Shown in pieces: positions 1 through 7,814 of a DNA stretch of 64,000 nucleotides. The notes under the pieces are model-generated. The model had not been told where the DNA came from. It did not search any database and saw only the letters and a program-made list of their open reading frames with translations. The stretch is from G963662265 sp963668545 (GTDB lineage Bacteria > Spirochaetota > Spirochaetia > CADAEX01), in contig OY764868.1 of assembly GCA_963668545.1 (NCBI GenBank), positions 2,914,001-2,978,000 of the forward strand. Direction: 5' to 3'. Position 1 is the stretch's first letter. Every line of letters starts with the position of its first letter. Made by a program: the position numbers and the translations under genes.

Positions 1-343
1 AGGAAACAAAAAACATCATAACCCCGAGAAGAAACCCGACAATCCTGTCATCTACAAGCAGTCCGGCCCTTGCTCCCAAAACGGAAAAAACAGCACCTGA
101 AAGTGCAAACGGAAGGGCAAGCCTGAGCTTTCCGTAACCTGATTCAATAAGTCTGGGTCCGGCTGAAAGAGAACTCCCTAGAGCTACAAAAAGACCGGCC
201 CCTCTTACAAAATCAAAACTGAAAGGGAAAAAAGCGGAAATTACCGGAACAAAAAGGGAACCTCCTCCGATTCCCCCTATTACAGCCAGAATTCCTATAA
301 CAAACGATATGAGAAACAGAAGCGCTGCATAAATAAAAATCAT
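1..343 (-). CDS. TauE/SafE-family membrane permease, C-terminus missing (runs off the window)
   Basis: The first 114 residues read from an ATG at 343 leftward to the window edge without a stop. The N-terminus is a membrane helix followed by GILAVIGGIGGGSLFVPV, the glycine-rich signature of the TauE/SafE (DUF81) family of sulfite/sulfonate or small organic anion exporters. Two more hydrophobic segments follow. The start codon is immediately adjacent to the TAG stop of butyrate kinase (344-346), so the two are probably co-transcribed, and the exporter may handle an organic acid made by that pathway. That link is inference. The substrate cannot be told from sequence, and the rest of the gene lies outside the window. 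Confidence 0.8.
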   Translation of the reverse strand, partial: MIFIYAALLFLISFVIGILAVIGGIGGGSLFVPVISAFFPFSFDFVRGAGLFVALGSSLSAGPRLIESGYGKLRLALPFALSGAVFSVLGARAGLLVDDRIVGFLLGVMMFFVS

Positions 344-1414
344 CTAGTATTTTTTTATCTCCCGCTCACCATTTAAAACAGAAATTCCGTTCATTGCAAG
401 TGCTTTCATCTCCTCGCTTTCAGGAAACAGATATACAGGAGCAAGAAATGAAACCCTTTTTCTGATAATTCCGGTAAGTGTTTTTGAATAGGAAAGTCCT
501 CCTGTAAGTGCTATGGCATCCACTTTTCCGCATGTTACGGCAGAGAAAGAGGAAATAGTCTTTGATACCTGATACCCGAGCGCTTCTATAACTTCATTCC
601 ATGAAGGGTTGGTTTTTGCCTTTTCAGCAATCTCTGCAAAATCAGTAGTTCCAAGATATGCAAGAAGCCCGCCGCTCCTTGTAATAAAATTTTTGATATC
701 ATTGTAATCCATATTCCTGTCCTGGAAATATTTTACAGCAGCAAGAACAGGTAGTTCTCCTGTTCTTTCAGGCGTAAATGGGCCTTCCCCGTCAAGAGCA
801 TTATTAACATCAGTAACACGTCCGTACTCATGAATACCTATACTTATACCGCCACCCATATGGGCTATGATAAAAACACTTTCCTCTTTTTTCAGACCTG
901 TTTTTTTCTCCAGAAGGTCTGCTACTGCCTTCTGGTTAAGAGCATGGAAAGCAGTTCTCCTTTTAATATCAGGATGACCTGAATAACGGGCCAGCGGATT
1001 AAGCTCATCAACAACAACAGGGTCTGCTATAAATGCTTCAACCCCGCTTTTTTCAGAGAGTCTGTCTGCAATCAGCCCGCCGAGATTTGAAGCATGCTCG
1101 CCGTAGTTCCCTGAAAAGAGATCAGCACACATCTGTCTGTCAATACGGTAAACCCCCCCTTCAAGGGGCTTCAGAAGTCCTCCCCTTGCCATGATGCAGT
1201 CCAGATCGGAAATTCTGATATCTGCCTCTGAAAGGAATTTTTCAACAGCTTCTGTCCTCATTTCTATCTGACTGTTTATCGGTTTTGACCTGTCAACCTC
1301 TTCCAGACTGTGCTGTATATTAACTTCATTCCTTACAGCATCCCCTTCGAACAGAGCAAGTTTGGTTGATGTTGAACCGGGGTTTATAACAAGTATCATG
1401 CTGTTTTTCTTCAT
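344..1414 (-). CDS. buk: butyrate kinase
   Basis: Acetokinase-family kinase that converts butyryl-phosphate (or a branched acyl-phosphate) plus ADP to the free acid plus ATP, the energy-yielding last step of butyrate formation in the cytoplasm. The N-terminal ILVINPGSTSTKLALF phosphate-binding motif, the AHMGGGISIG segment and the TGGLSYS segment near the C-terminus are typical. From the ATG at 1414 the product is 356 residues, the usual size for Buk. This start has GGAG six bases upstream. Upstream in-frame TTG (1447) and ATG (1426) codons are possible but lack good spacing. Phosphotransbutyrylase is encoded in the same direction but is separated from buk by a histidine kinase gene, which is an unusual order. 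Activity on butyrate rather than isobutyrate or 2-methylbutyrate is not provable from sequence. Confidence 0.93.
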   Translation of the reverse strand: MKKNSMILVINPGSTSTKLALFEGDAVRNEVNIQHSLEEVDRSKPINSQIEMRTEAVEKFLSEADIRISDLDCIMARGGLLKPLEGGVYRIDRQMCADLFSGNYGEHASNLGGLIADRLSEKSGVEAFIADPVVVDELNPLARYSGHPDIKRRTAFHALNQKAVADLLEKKTGLKKEESVFIIAHMGGGISIGIHEYGRVTDVNNALDGEGPFTPERTGELPVLAAVKYFQDRNMDYNDIKNFITRSGGLLAYLGTTDFAEIAEKAKTNPSWNEVIEALGYQVSKTISSFSAVTCGKVDAIALTGGLSYSKTLTGIIRKRVSFLAPVYLFPESEEMKALAMNGISVLNGEREIKKY

Positions 1415-1443
1415 ATCATTCTCCATATTCTGATAAATATATT

Positions 1444-3321
1444 TCAACCGATTTTATTCCTTACCATTCCCAGAAGAACATCCCTTGAAAAGGGTTTCTG
1501 GATGAAATCAGCTTCAAGGTCTGTATCTTCAGGAAGAAGCTCATCTGTATATCCTGACATGAAAATAACTTTTGTTTCCGGGTGTATTTTTTTGATTTTT
1601 TCAGCCAGCTCAATACCGTTGCTTTCACTGAGAATTACATCTGTGAGAAGAAGATCAATCCTTTCCTTGTGAGTTTCAAAATATGAAAGAGCCCTGTCAG
1701 GATTATCAGCTGAAAAGACTTCATATCCCTGATCTGTAAGAAGATATTCAACAAGAATTCTAACCTGATCATTATCTTCCACAACACATACTGTACCGGA
1801 GTCATTACCATCATATGTGTTTATATCAATACCTTCATCTTCATAAAGAGGTTCTTCCGAGAGGGGAAAAAACATCTTGAAGACTGTTCCACTCCCTTCT
1901 TCACTGTAGACCCACAGATAACCGTTATGGTTTTTTATAATACCGAATACCGTTGAAAGACCAAGCCCGAATCCCTTTTCTCCTTTAGTAGTGAAAAAAG
2001 GCTCAAATATATGCCTGCGGGTTTCCTCATCCATGCCTGTTCCGTTGTCTCTTACTGAAAGCATCATATAATTCCCAGGTACCACTTCTTTGTGGTGTCT
2101 GGAGAAAGTATTGTCAAGATACATGATATCTGTTTTCAAAGTAAGCAGACCGCCTCCGGGCATGGCATCCTGTGCATTCAGCGCAAGATTCATAAGGATC
2201 TGTTCAACCTGCCCTGAGTCAGCCTTTATCAGAGAGGGCTTGTCTGTAAGTTCAGTTTCAATGACTATATTTTCCCTCAAAGTTGATCTCAGAAGTCGTA
2301 AAAAGTCTGTAACAATCTTATTAAGGTCTGCAGGGACAAGATTGACATGCTGCTTTCTGCTGAACATCATAAGCTGCTTGACAAGCTGCCGGGCCTTGTT
2401 TCCTGCAGTATAAATTCCGTCAACAAATTCCTGATTACTGTCCGACTCATCCATGGAAAGCTTCAGAAGTTCACTGTAGCCGATAATAGGGGTCAGGAGG
2501 TTATTGAGGTCATGGGAAATTCCCCCGGCAAGCCTTCCGATTGATTCCATTTTCTGGGACTGATGATACTGCTCCTCAAGGATTTTCTTTTCATCCTGCT
2601 CATTTTTCCGGTCCTTCATCTCTTTAAGAAGGCGCAGCCTCATACTGTTGAAAGACTTGGCAAGGTCATCAAGTTCATCGGATTTTACAAGATGCCTTTT
2701 TCTCCTGTTAAGAGCAAGCTCTGTATCAAGATCGGAAAGTGTAAGTTTATTAGCATATTCCGCAATTGTAAAAAGGTGGCGTGTAACAGTATGTTCAGTC
2801 AGAATAAATATAACAGCAGATATTATCAGAACAATAAGGAGGTTCTCGATTATTATAAATACTATCTTCCGGAAAAGCTCTTCATACAGGTCTGCATAAT
2901 TGAAAACAACTGTAAGAGTACCCAGGTAAACACTGCTTCCGTCTGCAGCCCTGTATAACAGAGGGAACATTCTGGAATAATCTTTTTCTGCCGAACTGTC
3001 CCCGGCGGAAACCCGGTATACCCCATCTCCACGTTTTTCTTCAATTGCAGCATAGACAACTGATTCAAACTGAATAATACCGTTCAGCTGAAAATTCAGA
3101 AGTTCCTCGTTGATATTATACACACTGGCAGATACTGAAGGGAGATAGCTTTCTTCAATTCTTTTAACTGTCTTGAAAACAGTTTCCCTTTTTTCCCTCA
3201 GCTCAATCGGAATCTGTATAAATGCACTTGAAAATGTCATTAACCCGCTGAAAAGGAGGATATAGTATATCAACTGCCTGGAGAGGGGACTATTGCTGAT
3301 TTTTTTCAGGTAACTAAACAA
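1444..3321 (-). CDS. hybrid sensor histidine kinase with C-terminal receiver domain
   Basis: Membrane-bound two-component sensor of 625 residues. TM1 lies near residues 17-36 and TM2 near 152-174, enclosing a periplasmic sensor of about 110 residues. A HAMP-like linker follows to about 240, then a HisKA domain with phosphoacceptor His270 (GGISHDLNNLLTP), HATPase_c with N box (NLALNAQDAM), DNGTGM and GFGLGLST motifs, and a receiver domain from about 508 with Asp561. The H-D-L-N phosphoacceptor context is that of the NtrB-like/HisKA hybrid group. The TTG start at 3321 has AAGG nine bases upstream. Its stop codon overlaps the region upstream of buk (the TGA at 1444-1446 is 30 bases before the buk start), so the two are probably one operon. 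No output regulator is adjacent, so the ligand and target are unknown. Confidence 0.9.
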   Translation of the reverse strand: MFSYLKKISNSPLSRQLIYYILLFSGLMTFSSAFIQIPIELREKRETVFKTVKRIEESYLPSVSASVYNINEELLNFQLNGIIQFESVVYAAIEEKRGDGVYRVSAGDSSAEKDYSRMFPLLYRAADGSSVYLGTLTVVFNYADLYEELFRKIVFIIIENLLIVLIISAVIFILTEHTVTRHLFTIAEYANKLTLSDLDTELALNRRKRHLVKSDELDDLAKSFNSMRLRLLKEMKDRKNEQDEKKILEEQYHQSQKMESIGRLAGGISHDLNNLLTPIIGYSELLKLSMDESDSNQEFVDGIYTAGNKARQLVKQLMMFSRKQHVNLVPADLNKIVTDFLRLLRSTLRENIVIETELTDKPSLIKADSGQVEQILMNLALNAQDAMPGGGLLTLKTDIMYLDNTFSRHHKEVVPGNYMMLSVRDNGTGMDEETRRHIFEPFFTTKGEKGFGLGLSTVFGIIKNHNGYLWVYSEEGSGTVFKMFFPLSEEPLYEDEGIDINTYDGNDSGTVCVVEDNDQVRILVEYLLTDQGYEVFSADNPDRALSYFETHKERIDLLLTDVILSESNGIELAEKIKKIHPETKVIFMSGYTDELLPEDTDLEADFIQKPFSRDVLLGMVRNKIG

Positions 3322-3405
3322 ATAAAAAACCTTTTATAGAAAGAGCCGTTCTATAATATAATTTTAGTGAATAAACTAACAGTTAATTTTAATTATATAA
3401 TATAA

Positions 3406-3609
3406 TTAAAATATGGAAAATTTATTTTTGCCTTTTTACTGAATGCTGTTTCGGTAATTGATGAGAATGAAAGCATTGCAGTTGCAGTGGATAATAAAAA
3501 ACCGGAAACCTTTCGGAGGGGTTCCCCATATCATAAAGAACTGATTGACAGGTCGGTCTTGAAACAGCTGAAGATCCCCGTACCGGGGATCTTCAGGTTT
3601 ATTGGATAA
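3406..3609 (+). pseudogene. possible C-terminal gene remnant, unrecognised
   Basis: The 303-base gap between ptb and the kinase gene holds a plus-strand open frame with no start codon. Its middle part looks protein-like (IDENESIAVAVDNKKPETF, then RRGSPYHKELIDRS) and is rich in charged residues, unlike the AT-rich noncoding DNA around it. It ends at TAA 3607-3609 after running through the 3568-3596 palindrome. It may be the tail of a decayed gene. I do not recognise a family, and a chance open frame is possible. The remainder of the gap (3322-3405) is AT-rich, with nothing further seen except the presumed promoter region of the kinase gene. Confidence 0.25.
3568..3596 (-). terminator. strong hairpin downstream of ptb
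   Basis: A perfect 12-bp inverted repeat (CTGAAGATCCCC ... GGGGATCTTCAG) with a 5-base loop lies 29 bases after the ptb stop codon. The T-run after it on the minus strand is short, so termination may be partial. It separates ilvN-ptb from the kinase-buk pair. Confidence 0.6.
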
Positions 3610-3624
3610 AAAACTCTCAGGCTT

Positions 3625-4536
3625 TTATTCTGTGAATTTATGTGCAAAAAAGATGCTTGCACCGACAGAATACAGCTTGCTTTTTGTCTGGTCAGCCCTG
3701 CTCACTATTATTACAGGAGTCCTGCTTCCTGTCACAACACCGGCCAGCGGAGTCTTTCTGATGGTTGATATTGATTTATAGATCATGTTTCCGCATGAAA
3801 TATCAGGGGCAATAATAATGTCAGCGTTCCCTGCGACCTCACCCTTTACCCCTTTCGTTTCTGCTGAGTGGCGGCTCAGGGCAAGATCAAGCGACAGCGG
3901 CCCCTCAACAACACAACCCTTTATTTCTCCCCTCTTATTCATCATACTCAGAATTACTGCATCTCTTGTCACAGGCATTGCTTTCAGCTGGACCTTTTCC
4001 ACAGCTGCCAGAACTGCAACTCTGGGATATTCAATACCAAGAGCATTTGCGGCCTGTACACAGTTTTCAATAATTCCGGCTTTTCGTCCGATATCAGGAT
4101 CTATGTTCATTCCTCCGTCAGACAGGAGGACAAGACGTCCTTCATGCTCAAAAATTGCCACATGGCTCAGAATGCGGTTTGTTCTCAGCCCGTATTCCTT
4201 TTTGAGGGCTGTTTTCATCATCTTTCCGGTGCTGATTTTCCCCTTCATGATAATATCAGCCTTTCCGTCCCTGTAATTTTCCATGCACACAACAAGGGCA
4301 TCTTTTTCATCAGGAACATTAATTATTTCAAGGCCGGAAAGATCAATACTGTCGTTTCTGGCAATTTTTTCAATATTTTCCCGGTCTCCGACGAGAGTAA
4401 TTTCAGCAAGACCTTCCCTGTTGGCCATCGAACATGATTCCATTGCAGCATGCTCGTCTGCAGCTGCCACAAAAAGCCTTTTTTTTGGCTTCATTTCCCT
4501 TGCAAGGGAGATGATTTCATCAAGCGACCTGACCAC
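3625..4536 (-). CDS. ptb: phosphate butyryltransferase
   Basis: Transfers the acyl group of butyryl-CoA to phosphate, giving butyryl-phosphate for butyrate kinase. The 303-residue product is the family's normal length and resembles PTA/PTB proteins throughout: VAAADEHAAMESC near the N-terminus, IIMKGKISTGKMMKTAL, the SDGGMNIDPDI segment, and VVTGSRTPVIIVSRAD near the C-terminus. The start is a GTG at 4534-4536 preceded by an excellent AGGAGGTGA seven bases upstream. That site overlaps the end of the ilvN-like gene, whose stop is only two bases before this start, so translational coupling is likely. Substrate may be butyryl-CoA or branched acyl-CoAs. The neighbouring acetolactate-synthase-type ACT protein leaves the branched option open. 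Confidence 0.92.
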   Translation of the reverse strand: MVRSLDEIISLAREMKPKKRLFVAAADEHAAMESCSMANREGLAEITLVGDRENIEKIARNDSIDLSGLEIINVPDEKDALVVCMENYRDGKADIIMKGKISTGKMMKTALKKEYGLRTNRILSHVAIFEHEGRLVLLSDGGMNIDPDIGRKAGIIENCVQAANALGIEYPRVAVLAAVEKVQLKAMPVTRDAVILSMMNKRGEIKGCVVEGPLSLDLALSRHSAETKGVKGEVAGNADIIIAPDISCGNMIYKSISTIRKTPLAGVVTGSRTPVIIVSRADQTKSKLYSVGASIFFAHKFTE

Positions 4537-4538
4537 TT

Positions 4539-5030
4539 TCAGCTCACCTCCTCTTTTTCCATTACTGCCCTGCCTGATCTTGTAAGCCTTATTATTCCGT
4601 AATCCTCAAGCGCCTTGATAAATGCATCCACCTTTTCAGGAGACCCTGTCATTTCAAAAGTCATACTGTCCCTTCCGATTCCAAGCACATCAGCATCAAA
4701 CATCTCTGCAGTCTGCATAATATGGGCAGTATGTCCTATCTCACACTTCACACATACAAGAGCCAGCTCTCTTTCATAGATATCACCCTTTTCAGCATCC
4801 TTGACAAGAATATAATCAATCCTGTTCCTGAGCATCTCTTCAATTGTTTCCGGCTGAACTGAGCTTTTCTCTGTGACAATTACAATGCTCGATTTACCCA
4901 TCTGATGGATGGGGGCAGCACATACTGAATTAATATTGATTTTTAATTCTCCGAAGACATCGGTAACTTTTTCCATAACTCCGGGCTCATTATTTACTGT
5001 ACAAATGAAAATAGATTCTCTGTCAGGCAT
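4539..5030 (-). CDS. acetolactate synthase small-subunit-like ACT-domain regulatory protein
   Basis: This 163-residue protein has the two-part build of IlvN/IlvH. An N-terminal ACT domain (about residues 4-75, CTVNNEPGVMEKVTDVFGEL) is followed by the ALS small-subunit C-terminal domain (about 85-160, ending in the LTRSGRAVM segment). Such subunits bind valine and control acetohydroxyacid synthase, yet no catalytic ilvB is in the window. It is the first gene of a unit with ptb, with a two-base gap. The ATG at 5030 is chosen because GGAGG lies five bases before it; a GTG two codons upstream would overlap the ribosome binding site. It may be a repurposed ACT sensor that tunes acyl-phosphate metabolism, or the ilv catalytic subunit may lie elsewhere. 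Confidence 0.8.
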   Translation of the reverse strand: MPDRESIFICTVNNEPGVMEKVTDVFGELKININSVCAAPIHQMGKSSIVIVTEKSSVQPETIEEMLRNRIDYILVKDAEKGDIYERELALVCVKCEIGHTAHIMQTAEMFDADVLGIGRDSMTFEMTGSPEKVDAFIKALEDYGIIRLTRSGRAVMEKEEVS

Positions 5031-5237
5031 TTTCACCTCCTGATAATTATATACATGATATTATAATGCTGATTTCAGAATTTTTAAAATATTTTATTTT
5101 TATTGAATTAATTACTGGTTCAAGGCTTATTTTGCTTTTATTATTCGTATCAATTCATTTATCAACGAATTTATATTTCAAGCTGTTTTCAGGAAGCTTT
5201 TTAACTTCTGTTTAAATGCAGAGGGATTATGCAGACA

Positions 5238-5267
5238 GGAACAGCAGGGATTACTCTCTGCCGCTCC
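5238..5267 (-). terminator. possible terminator hairpin after the antiporter gene
   Basis: A 10-bp imperfect stem with a 10-base loop lies about 28 bases past the antiporter stop codon. Two pairs are G-U wobbles on the minus strand and would be A-C mismatches on the plus strand, so the hairpin fits minus-strand RNA. There is no T-run on that side. The T7 run is on the plus-strand side, so the assignment is tentative. Confidence 0.35.
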
Positions 5268-5294
5268 TTTTTTTATGGTATATCCTGCATTGGA

Positions 5295-6956
5295 TTATGC
5301 AGCATTATTAAATAACTTTTTCCTGGCGGATTTTATTATCTTCTTCCTGTCAAGCACACCCAGCCATGTGCATGTATTATTGTCAGAAAGGACAGGCAGC
5401 TGCTCCAGATGAAGCTGATCCATTAGATCCACCGCTTCAGACAGTGACCCGTTATATACAGCATAATTCCTGACTTTTTTGATAAAATCCTCGGCGACAA
5501 GCCAGTCCCATGTGGAAGAATCGAAAAAAACAGATTTCAGGTCCCTGAAAGTGATAATTCCCTTGAAATGCCTGTCATTATCAGTTACTGAAACAAAAGA
5601 AGCATCAGATTCTGTAAAAATCTTTATAATATCTCTTATTGTATCATTCTCATTAACACTTAAAGAGCCTTCATCAATACAGTCCATTATCTTCCATTCC
5701 GCAATTACATCATTGACAGTGATATCCCGTCCCGCTTCCCCAGCCTTTCTGACAGCAACTTTAACCATGACAGGTCCTATCATCTGGACAATAAATGTTG
5801 TAGTTGTTACTCCGAAAACAATCACATCCCCCAGAGAAAGCCCGTCAGCAACAGGAATCCCGCTCAGATGGTTACCTGCCATAATTGAAAGACCAATAGC
5901 GACACCTCCCTGGGAAAACAGTGTCATCCCGATATTTTTTGTCACAACAGGGCCTGCATGCGAGATAACAGCACCTGTAAGTGCACCCAGATATTTTCCC
6001 GCGCTCCTGAAGAGGACATATGCGCCAATAATAATCCACAGCCATACAGGCATTGATCCTATATTGATTCTTGCCCCGACCAGGACAAAAAACAGAATAT
6101 AGATAGGTGTTGAAATTCCCTTTATATTATCAATAACATCCCTGCTTCTCGCAGGTATGAAATTAACAACAGTCAAACCGGCAAACATTGCTGCAAGAAT
6201 AATATCAAGATCAAGAAGAACACTTAGACCTATGCATATTAAAAGCAGGCCGAAGCTCAGAACAAAAAGCGTATCCCTGCTTTTTACCCTTTTAATTGTC
6301 CAGATAATCAGAAAACCTGTAAGAATACCACAACCTGCAGAATAAACAAGCTCAAGAAAAACCGAGGCAAGTTCTTTTAAAACTTCTGCATTTTCCCCTG
6401 TCAGCAGGGTTGAAACACTTGTTCCCAAACCATACAGAAACATTGCAAGGGCATCATCAAGCGCAACAATTGCAATCACAGTTGTTGTAAGGATACCTGC
6501 AGAACGATACTCCCAGAGAACATTAATAGTGGCAGCAGGATCAGTTGCAGAAGCAATTGCACCGAAGACAAGTCCTCCGGCAAGAGAAACCGGGAAATTG
6601 GCTGTAACCTTGAAAAGGATCAGAGCAACCAGTGTACCAACAAGGAGAAAGGCCAGAATACCTTCTCCAAGCAGTATCAGGGAAAACTGCCTGCCGTACT
6701 TTTTCATATCCTCGAATTTAATTTCCGATCCTACGAGAAATCCAATAATTCCGAGAGCAAAATAATTAAAAGTAACAAGATGATCGATATGAATCTGTGA
6801 TATCAGCCGGAAACCGCTCTGACCTATAACAATCCCCATAGCTATATAACCGAGAACCTGAGGTATTTTTATCTTTCTGAAAATAAGAGCACTTATAATC
6901 CCACCGAAAATTGAAAGCCCGAACAGAAAAAGCAGGCCCGACTCAAGATCAAGCAT
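5295..6956 (-). CDS. CPA-type Na+/K+:H+ antiporter with C-terminal CBS pair
   Basis: Integral membrane antiporter of 553 residues. The first ~390 residues hold about 12 hydrophobic segments with the Na_H_Exchanger fold, including FLVGSEIKFEDM, GAIASATDPAAT and VALDDALAMFLYG; the DD in the last matches the ion-binding acidic pair of CPA2-like proteins. Residues ~430-550 contain two CBS repeats (FVSVTDNDRHFKGIITFRDL and LPVLSDNNTCTWLGVLDR) that probably sense adenine nucleotides. The ATG at 6956 has a GGGGG site five bases upstream. An in-frame start further up would lie deep inside the preceding gene. It overlaps the HTH-EIIA gene by 8 bases, so the two are translationally coupled, suggesting that PTS state or the EIIA domain controls ion traffic. 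Confidence 0.88.
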   Translation of the reverse strand: MLDLESGLLFLFGLSIFGGIISALIFRKIKIPQVLGYIAMGIVIGQSGFRLISQIHIDHLVTFNYFALGIIGFLVGSEIKFEDMKKYGRQFSLILLGEGILAFLLVGTLVALILFKVTANFPVSLAGGLVFGAIASATDPAATINVLWEYRSAGILTTTVIAIVALDDALAMFLYGLGTSVSTLLTGENAEVLKELASVFLELVYSAGCGILTGFLIIWTIKRVKSRDTLFVLSFGLLLICIGLSVLLDLDIILAAMFAGLTVVNFIPARSRDVIDNIKGISTPIYILFFVLVGARINIGSMPVWLWIIIGAYVLFRSAGKYLGALTGAVISHAGPVVTKNIGMTLFSQGGVAIGLSIMAGNHLSGIPVADGLSLGDVIVFGVTTTTFIVQMIGPVMVKVAVRKAGEAGRDITVNDVIAEWKIMDCIDEGSLSVNENDTIRDIIKIFTESDASFVSVTDNDRHFKGIITFRDLKSVFFDSSTWDWLVAEDFIKKVRNYAVYNGSLSEAVDLMDQLHLEQLPVLSDNNTCTWLGVLDRKKIIKSARKKLFNNAA

Positions 6957-7605
6957 CTTCGCCCCCTTCCATAAACACGGAAAGAATCTCATCCTTTGTA
7001 GTAGCCTCAAGAAGCCTGTCCCTTACCTCCTCTTTTTTCAGAAACGAGGAAACAAGCGCCAGAACTTTTATATATTCAGTGTGAAGGTTTCTTCCGGCAA
7101 GTATCATGACAACAATCTTTACAGGTTTGTCATCCATGGATTCATAATCATAAACAGGATTTTTTGTAACACCCACAGCAAGGCTTATATCCCTGACACC
7201 GTTAAGGCGGCAGTGGGGTATTGCAATTGAAAGCCCGATACCTGTACTCATAATATCTTCACGTGCAAATATGGCATTTGCAATCTCAGATCTGCTGTTT
7301 ACCCCGGGGACATCAACAAGCATATCTATCATCCTGTTAAGAACATCAGATTTATATTCTTCATCAATAACAGCAATTCTTGATGATGTGATTAAAGGCT
7401 TCAGAGAGTCGTAACTCTGAGCATTCTTCCTGATCCTCGGAGACAGCTTATTGTTGAGCCATTCTTCAATATCTGAAGACCTGAATCTCCAGGTTGTTCC
7501 GATCTTTCCTCCGGGCAGTTCACCTTTTCCCGCCCATTCTGCCACAGTCCTCTCAGAAACCCTGAGAAACTCAGCGACCTCTTCCAATGTCATTATCTTT
7601 TCCAT
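6949..7605 (-). CDS. excisionase-type HTH fused to PTS EIIA (PtsN-like) domain
   Basis: The first ~52 residues form a MerR/excisionase-type winged helix (MTLEEVAEFLRVSERTVAEW, then GTTWRFRSSDIEEWL). Residues ~70-215 form a PTS EIIA type-2 domain with the phosphorylatable histidine in SIAIPHCRL. The build suggests a phosphorylation-responsive protein that binds DNA or has a decayed HTH. The ATG at 7605 begins the gene, and a second ATG four codons in is possible. The gene overlaps the antiporter gene downstream by 8 bases. In many bacteria PtsN regulates K+ transport, so control of the antiporter is a reasonable inference. HPr and EI are not encoded here. Confidence 0.88.
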   Translation of the reverse strand: MEKIMTLEEVAEFLRVSERTVAEWAGKGELPGGKIGTTWRFRSSDIEEWLNNKLSPRIRKNAQSYDSLKPLITSSRIAVIDEEYKSDVLNRMIDMLVDVPGVNSRSEIANAIFAREDIMSTGIGLSIAIPHCRLNGVRDISLAVGVTKNPVYDYESMDDKPVKIVVMILAGRNLHTEYIKVLALVSSFLKKEEVRDRLLEATTKDEILSVFMEGGEDA

Positions 7606-7738
7606 AAACCTATAATACCTTATTCTACTTCATAATGCAATATACTACGCTATTTATCTTTATTTTCTTTTATACATCTTTATACTACCTTTAAAAACTT
7701 ATATAAACAGTTTTTTTCTTCATTTACCCTTAAGACGC

Positions 7739-7774
7739 AAAAAAAGGGGTACTATGCTGAATGCATAATACCCC
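7739..7774 (-). terminator. Rho-independent terminator of the tct operon
   Basis: A 12-bp stem with one mismatch (GGGGTATTATGC paired with GCATAGTACCCC in the minus-strand RNA) and a 5-base loop is followed by seven T on the minus strand, 40 bases past the tctA stop. Confidence 0.85.
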
Positions 7775-7814
7775 ATGGCATTTTTTTAACTTATATATTT
7801 TCAGAAAGGTGAGA

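Noticed and set aside
3868..4437. A 189-codon plus-strand open frame inside ptb
   Set aside because: Antisense to a strongly conserved enzyme; no start signal and odd composition.
5223..5302. Direct repeat GGATTATGCAG at 5223 and 5292 as an insertion footprint
   Set aside because: Only 11 bases, no mobile gene between the copies, and one copy lies in coding sequence.
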